From: an uncultured Coprococcus sp.
GTDB taxonomy: Bacteria; Bacillota; Clostridia; Lachnospirales; Lachnospiraceae
Assembly (NCBI GenBank): GCA_934247115.1
Contig: CAKQIY010000006.1
Location: 30,736 to 94,735, forward strand
Length of the DNA: 64,000 nt
Direction of reading: 5' to 3'
The position numbers were made by a program, and so were the translations under genes. The notes beneath the pieces were generated by a model, which was not told the DNA's origin, searched no databases, and was given only the letters and a program-made list of their open reading frames with translations. This document shows, piece by piece, positions 37,831 through 44,407 of the stretch (positions are counted from its first letter, which is position 1; each line of letters opens with the position of its first letter).

Positions 37831-37859
37831 ATTTTACCAAAAATCAATGTCATATTCAA
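37831..37859 (-). promoter_or_regulatory. Promoter of the giant repeat gene
   Basis: TTGAAT (37854-37859), 17 nt, then TAAAAT (37831-37836) on the minus strand. This gives an untranslated leader of about 80 nt before the ATG at 37741-37743, which is preceded by GGCGGGAG. Confidence 0.7.
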
Positions 37860-37905
37860 TTAGTTTTATGAATTATTCACGTAATTTTGTTGTATTCAGC
37901 CAAAA

Positions 37906-37944
37906 CAAAAAGAGCTATCACAATATTCTCACTGTAATAGCTCT
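37906..37944 (-). terminator. Terminator after the sortase-substrate-like gene
   Basis: AGAGCTAT (37911-37918) pairs with ATAGCTCT (37937-37944), and a run of T follows on the minus strand. It separates this gene from the giant gene's own promoter. Confidence 0.85.
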
Positions 37945-37961
37945 CTCGTCATCTTGAATTA

Positions 37962-38591
37962 TTATCTTTTTATCTTTCTTATCGATACTCCTGCCACTGC
38001 AATCGCCATCAGACATCCTGCTATGTAGATTGGAAGTCTGTCACCTGTCTGTGGTGCCTTTCCAGCTTTCCGTCTGTCATCAGTTGATCCGTCACCATCT
38101 GGGTCTTCATCATCAGGCACTATATCATCCTTGACAAACACAGCAAGCTGTCCCTCGGATGGAAAATCTATGAGAAGCTCATCGTTCTTTACACTGTACG
38201 AAATCTTCTCCCATGTTCCATCTGTAGGAAGGAATCTAACTTGAACCTCCATATCACTGTTTATCGATGCACCTCTGATAGCCGTTGTCTCTATCTCTGA
38301 GAAATCATAATCATCGACTCCGGCAACTGAAAACAGTGCAAGCGTTGAATAATCCTCCAGTGATCTGTCACCCAGCACATCCGCAGGGGCATCTCCCATC
38401 ATAAGCGCCTCTATATCAGGTATGGTTGTATCCGCCTCCGATATAAGCACATGCTTTGAATCTGTCTCATAATCGCGGTCAGGGCTCTCATTGGCCAGCG
38501 CCATTGTTCCAAATCCTGCAACCATGATCAATGTCATCGCACCGGCCATGATCTTTTTTGTCCAGCCGGCTATATTCCCCAATTTCCTCAT
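37962..38591 (-). CDS. Cell-surface protein with variant sortase signal
   Basis: 209 residues. The N-terminal signal peptide (KKIMAGAMTLIMVAGFGTMALA) is followed by an extracellular part of about 140 residues that I do not recognise. A charged linker (PDDEDPDGDGSTDDRRK) precedes the C-terminal sorting signal: KAPQTGD, a hydrophobic helix (IYIAGCLMAIAVAGV) and the basic tail SIRKIKR. The pentapeptide is APQTG rather than LPXTG. The class B sortase gene lies 118 nt upstream on the same strand, with a promoter in between, so this may be its dedicated substrate. Function of the exposed region is unknown. Confidence 0.82.
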   Translation of the reverse strand: MRKLGNIAGWTKKIMAGAMTLIMVAGFGTMALANESPDRDYETDSKHVLISEADTTIPDIEALMMGDAPADVLGDRSLEDYSTLALFSVAGVDDYDFSEIETTAIRGASINSDMEVQVRFLPTDGTWEKISYSVKNDELLIDFPSEGQLAVFVKDDIVPDDEDPDGDGSTDDRRKAGKAPQTGDRLPIYIAGCLMAIAVAGVSIRKIKR

Positions 38592-38645
38592 AACTGCTAT
38601 TCACTCCTATTCTCCCGGACACGTTCTGTGTCTTGCATATTCCAT

Positions 38646-38674
38646 ATAATAACATCCGGATTTTTGACCGTCAA
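38646..38674 (-). promoter_or_regulatory. Promoter of the sortase-substrate-like gene, with palindromic -35
   Basis: TTGACG (38669-38674), 17 nt, TATTAT (38646-38651) on the minus strand. The -35 lies in the palindrome TTGACGGTCAA, which could serve as an operator. Confidence 0.75.
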
Positions 38675-38709
38675 TTGTGCAATTTAACCTTTTTGCCATC
38701 ATAACGACT

Positions 38710-39684
38710 CTATCTGACCGGTATCTCCTCCGTTCTCACCGCTTGTACAAGCCATCTTTTCCCATCCATTCCACAACATGTTGAAAGTGTCAGCAGTTTG
38801 CTGTCCACATCTACCGTCTCGTCATTTTTAACAATACCTGTGTCAAAATTCTTATCAAATATATTCTTTATATACATTCTTCTGACTTCATTATCGCCAA
38901 AATCATTGTATGTGAAGATATGCCTGTCGTTTGTCCTGTACGCCGCAAACACACTGTAGCACATAACCGCATCTGGCATGTACACATACACGCTGCGGTT
39001 CTTCTTCCAGAAGGATTCATCCTCATAATTATGCAGGGTTTTAAACATTGTCCCATTGGACATGTTATGTCCATATATGACGGTATCAAAGTCCTGAAAG
39101 TCTGTGTCGTTGCCCGCATCAACGAATATAGCTCCATCAGGGCTGTACTCTCCATATGCATCATGAGACAGATAGTACGAATTGTCGGTCCCCTTAAGCA
39201 CAGGATAATCAACATCAGTGCCGGGGATATATATCCATGCGCATATATCTTTATTCACCGATTTCAAGCTTTGAAAATCCACATCGAGCACAGGATAATC
39301 CGGTTCTTTGATCACTGTCGCAGTCTCCGTTGCCACCTCACTCCGCGTATTCACATGACCATAATCCACATACTCTCTCAGCTTCATATTGGCCCGCATA
39401 CTGCGGTCATGCGTTATGGCATATACAACTATTCTGAATGCACACAGTACAAATACAGCCAGCGACAACACAAGTGCGAGCTTCCACAATATCTTACTTA
39501 TGTGGCCAACAGGTGCATTGTCATTCCGCACCTGTCCCCTATTCTGCGGATTCCCATCGTCATCATCTGCATAAGACTGTGTATTATTCTGTTCTGGTTT
39601 TTCCGCATTCACTATGGATTCTGCAAGTGCTATGGCCTCCTCCAGGCGCTTCATCGCATCATCCTGCTCAAAATCATTCAGCAT
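38710..39684 (-). CDS. Class B sortase
   Basis: 324 residues: a cytoplasmic N-terminal region of about 60 residues, one membrane helix (LWKLALVLSLAVFVLCAF, about 67-83) and an extracellular sortase domain. The catalytic residues are His206 in VIYGHNMSNG, Cys303 in LTLSTCCG and Arg310 in GKRWLVQAVR. The long insertion before the Cys and the order fit class B sortases. It transfers a surface protein from its sorting motif to peptidoglycan or to another protein. The acidic, Gln/Asn-rich cytoplasmic tail (about residues 28-56) is longer than usual. The gene starts 6 nt after the LCP gene ends, so the two are translationally close. Confidence 0.92.
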   Translation of the reverse strand: MLNDFEQDDAMKRLEEAIALAESIVNAEKPEQNNTQSYADDDDGNPQNRGQVRNDNAPVGHISKILWKLALVLSLAVFVLCAFRIVVYAITHDRSMRANMKLREYVDYGHVNTRSEVATETATVIKEPDYPVLDVDFQSLKSVNKDICAWIYIPGTDVDYPVLKGTDNSYYLSHDAYGEYSPDGAIFVDAGNDTDFQDFDTVIYGHNMSNGTMFKTLHNYEDESFWKKNRSVYVYMPDAVMCYSVFAAYRTNDRHIFTYNDFGDNEVRRMYIKNIFDKNFDTGIVKNDETVDVDSKLLTLSTCCGMDGKRWLVQAVRTEEIPVR

Positions 39685-39690
39685 ACCGCT

Positions 39691-40713
39691 CTACTCCATC
39701 TTTTTATAAAATATCTCTATAAGCATGTCTGACAATTTACCTTTGTCCACCAGATACTCATCATAATACCCGCTTCTGCTGTAGCTTCCAGGCAGACTAT
39801 ACATTTCATCTGATATATTCGGATTCTTCATACTCACGGCAAGATATACCATCTGCATTTTTGTCATATCAGTTGTCACATACTGTCTGGACATGTCATA
39901 TACCTCCAACGCATACAACGGATCGCCACGCAGCTTATCCATAATTATATCCAGCCATGCGTAGATATACTGCTTCTGTCTCTCCATACGGGATGCATTG
40001 GTTCCTATATCAGCAGAGTGGCTGTCCCTCTCCGTGACATAATAGACTGCCTGTTCATCCGTAAGCTTTACAGTCTCACCTTCATTTATATCTGCTCTGG
40101 GCACATCACATATCGCTGTGACACTCACTCCCCCGGCTATTTCATTCATTGTGGCAATTCCATCAAAATCCAGTGCCACAAAGCCATTGACCGGTATTCC
40201 ATCCAGAAGCCCGGATATGGTTTCGCTCATAAGTTCTCCGCCATCTGCTGCATCATCACCATACGAGTAAGCCAGTGCTATCTGCCGTTCACGTGTCGTT
40301 ATATACTGTCCTGCCACTCCGAACAATCTCACGGGGCCAAGACTATCCCTGTTGATATTGATAAATCTAACCGTTTTTTCACGGAGGTTCATAACCGCAA
40401 GGACTGCCATATCCGCCTGCCCGACTGATATATCATCGCCACGGGAATCTACACCTATGAAGAGTATATTGATATTGTCCCGGTCATATTCATACCTGCT
40501 GCCGTTATGCTCTATGTATTGTTCTGCTTTCGCCGCCGCATTATCACTTACCACAGGGATTGCTCTGTCAGCATTGCTCACCAGAGTCTTTCGGGCAGCA
40601 TATGCAGCCGATATGCATACAACACCGACAATTATTATGATCACCAACAGGATAACCGCGATCCTGACAGACATGTGCTTCCAGTCTTTCCTCTTCTTCT
40701 CTGCCATTCCCAT
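39691..40713 (-). CDS. LytR-CpsA-Psr (LCP) family protein
   Basis: 340 residues from the ATG at 40711-40713 (GGAG 6 nt upstream). A basic cytoplasmic N-terminus and one membrane helix (IAVILLVIIIIVGVVCISAAYA) are followed by an extracellular LCP domain. Visible motifs are NILFIGVDSRGDD, a variant of the usual IGxDxR signature, DMAVLAVMN, RFININRDSLG, NGFVALDFDGIATMNEIAGGV and RMERQKQYIYAWLD. LCP enzymes move lipid-linked glycopolymers such as teichoic acids or capsule onto peptidoglycan. Its position upstream of sortase and surface proteins points to cell-wall assembly. The start lies only about 11 nt after the glyA terminator hairpin. Confidence 0.92.
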   Translation of the reverse strand: MGMAEKKRKDWKHMSVRIAVILLVIIIIVGVVCISAAYAARKTLVSNADRAIPVVSDNAAAKAEQYIEHNGSRYEYDRDNINILFIGVDSRGDDISVGQADMAVLAVMNLREKTVRFININRDSLGPVRLFGVAGQYITTRERQIALAYSYGDDAADGGELMSETISGLLDGIPVNGFVALDFDGIATMNEIAGGVSVTAICDVPRADINEGETVKLTDEQAVYYVTERDSHSADIGTNASRMERQKQYIYAWLDIIMDKLRGDPLYALEVYDMSRQYVTTDMTKMQMVYLAVSMKNPNISDEMYSLPGSYSRSGYYDEYLVDKGKLSDMLIEIFYKKME

Positions 40714-40723
40714 CTGTATCTCC

Positions 40724-40751
40724 AAAAAGCGGCACGGATCATCCGTGCCGC
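40724..40751 (-). terminator. Terminator of glyA / attenuator-like hairpin before the LCP gene
   Basis: An 11-bp stem (40729-40739 with 40741-40751, closed by a very short loop) is followed on the minus strand by TTTTT, which abuts the GGAG ribosome binding site of the LCP gene. I see no good promoter between this hairpin and the LCP start. Confidence 0.88.
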
Positions 40752-40792
40752 CATATAAATCTTATTCGTTCATTTATTGCATATTATAAGTC

Positions 40793-42028
40793 TTATGCAT
40801 ACAGAGGATACTTCTCTACGATGCTCTTTACAAGCGCCTCTGCTCTCTCCTTGTCATGATCGAGAACTGCTGCCTTGATAGCCTCTGCAATAACCTCCAT
40901 ATCAGCCTCATCTGCACCTCTTGTTGTAACTGCAGGAGTTCCAAGTCTTATACCACTTGTTACAAATGGTGACTTTGGATCATTAGGTACTGTATTCTTG
41001 TTGGCTGTGATGTGTACCTCATCAAGAAGCTTCTCTACTTCCTTGCCTGTAAGACCAAGCCTCTTGAGATCCATAAGCATAAGGTGATTGTCTGTACCGC
41101 CTGATACTATGTCAAATCCTCTTGCCATGAGAGCCTTAGCAAGGGCTGCTGCATTCTTTACAACCTGCTCCTGATATGCCTTGAACTCAGGTGTGAGTGC
41201 CTCCTTGAAGCATACTGCCTTGCCTGCAATAACATGCATAAGAGGACCACCCTGGATTCCAGGGAATACTGCCTTGTTGAAGTTAAACTTCTCATTGATC
41301 TCATTGCTGCACATGATCATTCCGCCACGAGGTCCACGGAGTGTCTTGTGAGTTGTAGTAGTTGTTACGTGTGCATATGGGATAGGGCTCATGTGAAGAC
41401 CCGCTGCCACAAGACCTGCGATGTGTGCCATATCCACCATGAGGTATGCTCCGACCTCATCAGCGATCTCTCTGAATCTCTTGAAATCTATCGCTCTGGC
41501 GTATGCTGAAGCACCTGCCACGATAAGCTTTGGCTTGCACTCCTTTGCGATCTCAAGCACCTTATCATAATCTATGAATCCATCATCATTTACACCGTAA
41601 GGAACACAGTGGAAATATTTTCCAGACATGTTGACCGGTGAACCATGTGTGAGATGTCCGCCGTGATCAAGATTCATACCCATAAATGTATCGCCAGGGT
41701 TAAGTATAGCGAAGAACACTGCCATATTGGCCTGTGCACCTGAATGTGGCTGTACATTCACATATTCACATCCGAATAACTCCTTTGCCCTCTCTCTTGC
41801 AAGATCCTCTACAACATCCACATACTGGCATCCGCCGTAATATCTCTTTCCAGGATAACCCTCTGCATACTTGTTTGTAAGGTGACTGCCCATGGCTGCC
41901 ATAACTGCCTTTGATACAATATTCTCAGAAGCGATAAGCTCCAGGTTGTTATTCTGTCTGTTAAGCTCGTCTGTCATAGCCGCTGCTATCTCAGGGTCCA
42001 CCTTTGTAATCTCGTCGAAACTGAACAT
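40793..42028 (-). CDS. glyA: Serine hydroxymethyltransferase
   Basis: 411 residues, full length. GlyA interconverts serine and glycine with tetrahydrofolate, the main source of one-carbon units. The PLP lysine lies in TTTTHKTLRGPRGG. Other family blocks are LIASENIVSKAVMAAMGSHLTNKYAEGYPG, given here as LIASENIVS and NKYAEGYPGKRYYGG; QPHSGAQANMAVF; LDHGGHLTHGSPVNMSGK; and VDMAHIAGLVAAGLH. GGAGG lies upstream of the ATG. A clear promoter is at 42062-42091 and the gene ends at the 40724-40751 terminator. Confidence 0.97.
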   Translation of the reverse strand: MFSFDEITKVDPEIAAAMTDELNRQNNNLELIASENIVSKAVMAAMGSHLTNKYAEGYPGKRYYGGCQYVDVVEDLARERAKELFGCEYVNVQPHSGAQANMAVFFAILNPGDTFMGMNLDHGGHLTHGSPVNMSGKYFHCVPYGVNDDGFIDYDKVLEIAKECKPKLIVAGASAYARAIDFKRFREIADEVGAYLMVDMAHIAGLVAAGLHMSPIPYAHVTTTTTHKTLRGPRGGMIMCSNEINEKFNFNKAVFPGIQGGPLMHVIAGKAVCFKEALTPEFKAYQEQVVKNAAALAKALMARGFDIVSGGTDNHLMLMDLKRLGLTGKEVEKLLDEVHITANKNTVPNDPKSPFVTSGIRLGTPAVTTRGADEADMEVIAEAIKAAVLDHDKERAEALVKSIVEKYPLYA

Positions 42029-42061
42029 CTATGTTACCTCCGTCATAATTTAATATTTTAT

Positions 42062-42091
42062 ATTATATCCTTTATGTCTGATCTTTTTCAA
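42062..42091 (-). promoter_or_regulatory. Promoter of glyA
   Basis: TTGAAA (42086-42091), 18 nt, TATAAT (42062-42067) on the minus strand, about 34 nt before the start codon. Confidence 0.8.
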
Positions 42092-42148
42092 CACCAAACA
42101 GCCTTTTTGCATATTTTTAAGCTATTATACTGTGCCACTTTATTTATT

Positions 42149-43111
42149 TCACGGTGTATTCTGCAGCTTTAACATTGCTTCATACTGTGAATATTCATAT
42201 TCATTGTAGAAATATTCCTTATGTCTCTGCCTTATACCCAGCTCCTCAAACCACTCTGACACCAGTTTATTTCTGAGTTTTGTTTTTGTAGGCTCAGCTA
42301 GTGTATTGTAATTCCAGAGTGAAAAATGTAATGAATAATTGACAAAATCCTTCTCAAGTTCATTCCACTTTCCTCTGTCCTTAAGGAACTGTCTGAGGGC
42401 AAGCAGCATCCTGTAGAAGTTATCCCAAGATTTTTCTCTGGTCTTCGAAAGAGAATCCGCAGTGTCTACTCTTCTATGGATAAGTATCTTTCTAACCGTT
42501 GATATTTTCTCTGCAAGCACCAGAGCGCTGAACACAAAGAGTGCATCATTGGTGGTACGCTGTTCCTGAAATTTCAGATCATTCTTAACTACAAACTCTC
42601 TTAGATAAAGCTTATCCCACGCCCATCCGACAAATGCCTTAAATATATTAGTCGATATCTGCCTGTAACCGAATGGTTCATATGGTGGAAGTGCCCATTC
42701 TATCATAGCCCAGTTCTCATATACAAATTCGCCGGAGTCCATATTGTACTGATCTGATTTGTATATAACGATTTCTGCTCCCTGCTCCTCAGCCTTCTCG
42801 TATGCCAGCTGCACCATATCCGGTTCAAAGAAGTCATCACAATCCAGGAATAACATGTACTTGCCAATCGCCTCTGTAAGTCCGCGGTTTCTTGCTGCTC
42901 CAGCGCCCTTATTCTCCTCGGTGAGCACTCTTATCCGCTCATCCCTGCTGCTGTAGGCCTGAAGCCTTTCCAGGGATCCATCCACAGACCCGTCATCAAC
43001 ACATATTATCTCTATATTCTTCAGTGTCTGTCTCGTCAGCATATCGAGACAATTGTCAATATATTCTTCCGCATTATATATAGTTACAACTATAGATACA
43101 TCTACTGCCAT
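42149..43111 (-). CDS. Family 2 glycosyltransferase
   Basis: 320 residues from the ATG at 43109-43111 with GGAGAG upstream. The GT-A fold is complete: VSIVVTIYNAEEYIDNCLDM at the N-terminus, ICVDDGSVDGS, ENKGAGAARNRGL, and the metal-binding FLDCDDFFEPDM. It lacks membrane helices, so it acts on the cytoplasmic face, probably adding a sugar to a surface polysaccharide, teichoic acid or protein. The C-terminal region (about residues 200-320) is helical. It lies 47 nt downstream of a gene encoding a truncated GT-like protein, probably in the same transcript. Confidence 0.9.
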   Translation of the reverse strand: MAVDVSIVVTIYNAEEYIDNCLDMLTRQTLKNIEIICVDDGSVDGSLERLQAYSSRDERIRVLTEENKGAGAARNRGLTEAIGKYMLFLDCDDFFEPDMVQLAYEKAEEQGAEIVIYKSDQYNMDSGEFVYENWAMIEWALPPYEPFGYRQISTNIFKAFVGWAWDKLYLREFVVKNDLKFQEQRTTNDALFVFSALVLAEKISTVRKILIHRRVDTADSLSKTREKSWDNFYRMLLALRQFLKDRGKWNELEKDFVNYSLHFSLWNYNTLAEPTKTKLRNKLVSEWFEELGIRQRHKEYFYNEYEYSQYEAMLKLQNTP

Positions 43112-43158
43112 ACATTCTCTCCACATATGTCACACTATTTTTCATAGCATATTACTGA

Positions 43159-44181
43159 TCACTCTTTTTTCATCATCCTGAGCACTAACCCTCTGATGCC
43201 CAAAGGAATAAACATTATCACCCGGCCAGCCTTGAATGTGACTGACGATTCATATTGCTGTTTCTTCTGTTCAAGCTCCAGCAGTCTCTGCTGCTCCAGT
43301 CTGCTGCACATTTCCTCATGCTCTGCCTGCTTCTGTGCCAGTCTCCGTTCATACGATTCCTTCTGCACCAGCATCATCCTGTCTTTTTCAGCTACAACCT
43401 TTTCAAGATCATTTACCTTGTTCTTACAGTCATATACTCTCTTATCCAGGATAACTTTTCCAAGGTAAAATCTTTTTACATATCCCGGATCTTTGGCAAG
43501 AATATAAAGGTTTGACCGCTCCTCCAGAGAGAACAGTTTCTCATCTATTTCATTGTTTTCATAGCTTCTGTGGAACTCCACAACCATTCTCTCTGCAAAT
43601 TCCCAGCCAACATCTTCCGTCATCCAGTGCAGCAATTCATAATAGCATGCCCATCTCTGAGATGAATAATATCCCTTCCACTTCTGCCACAATTCCCAGT
43701 CAGTCATGAGCATATCCTTTATCCTGTCATATGCTCTGTTTACAGTAAATGCTATCTGACTGTCATCTATCCATACCGTATCCCGATAAACTTTTTTACA
43801 TATGGCTGCACTTACACACATCGCCTTGCATGCGCTCGTGAACACCTGCCACAACAGATAAATATCCGGAAACAGCTCATCAGAGACTCCAATCTCCAGA
43901 TGTTTTTTTTCTATAAAATCCTTACTATATAACCCAGCGCCTATGTTCCTCACGAGCATAACATATGCCGGATCCTTACCAAGGAATAATTCTTTATCGT
44001 ATGCCACTCCCTCCGGCAGTCCGACATTCTCATATACTATACCAACAAAGTCCAGATCATGCTCATCAGCTTTCTCCACCAGCTCCTGCACCTTCTGATC
44101 TGCTATATCCACGCATGGCCTCGCGATAAAATAGTAATTATCCAGTTCCATTATTTTCATTTTAACAATCTGCGTACTCAC
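43159..44181 (-). CDS. Glycosyltransferase-2-like protein lacking the N-terminal half, with coiled coil
   Basis: 340 residues from a GTG at 44179-44181 that follows AGGAGGAAAGA; ATG codons farther upstream lack a site. The N-terminus (LDNYYFIARPCVDIADQKVQ then LVEKADEHDLDFVGIVY) looks like the region just after the DxD of a GT2 enzyme. It continues to GAGLYSKDFIEKKHLEIG and LFPDIYLLWQVFTSA, as in the acceptor half of such enzymes. The nucleotide-sugar half and the DxD motif are missing. A coiled coil (about residues 240-310, rich in Glu, Gln and Lys) and a short hydrophobic basic C-terminus follow. It may be a non-catalytic partner of the neighbouring glycosyltransferase. Confidence 0.6.
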   Translation of the reverse strand: MSTQIVKMKIMELDNYYFIARPCVDIADQKVQELVEKADEHDLDFVGIVYENVGLPEGVAYDKELFLGKDPAYVMLVRNIGAGLYSKDFIEKKHLEIGVSDELFPDIYLLWQVFTSACKAMCVSAAICKKVYRDTVWIDDSQIAFTVNRAYDRIKDMLMTDWELWQKWKGYYSSQRWACYYELLHWMTEDVGWEFAERMVVEFHRSYENNEIDEKLFSLEERSNLYILAKDPGYVKRFYLGKVILDKRVYDCKNKVNDLEKVVAEKDRMMLVQKESYERRLAQKQAEHEEMCSRLEQQRLLELEQKKQQYESSVTFKAGRVIMFIPLGIRGLVLRMMKKE

Positions 44182-44222
44182 TCTTTCCTCCTCATTACAC
44201 TGCGAATGTAGCTGCACCAATA

Positions 44223-44252
44223 AGTATAACATAATGCAGCTTATCCGACCAA
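44223..44252 (-). promoter_or_regulatory. Possible promoter of the two glycosyltransferase-type genes
   Basis: TTGGTC (44247-44252), 18 nt, TATACT (44223-44228) on the minus strand. The -35 is weak. Confidence 0.45.
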
Positions 44253-44284
44253 TCCACACATTTATCCCTTATTAAATATACAGA

Positions 44285-44334
44285 AAAATACACGGATCCA
44301 AACCATATAATATATCCTTGGTTCAGACCCGTGT
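44285..44334 (-). terminator. Intrinsic terminator of clpB
   Basis: A 16-bp stem (44290-44305 with 44319-44334) contains three G-U pairs that form only in minus-strand RNA, and a U-run follows. It lies about 75 nt after the clpB stop. Confidence 0.9.
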
Positions 44335-44407
44335 CAATTATTACATCCAGTAAACACGTATATTATTCCTTTTCATAATAGCGCACATACTCTATGTTGT
44401 GAATATT

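Noticed and set aside
43159..44259. Frameshifted glycosyltransferase with its N-terminal half upstream
   Set aside because: The 220 nt upstream hold the clpB terminator and a promoter, with no glycosyltransferase motifs in any frame.
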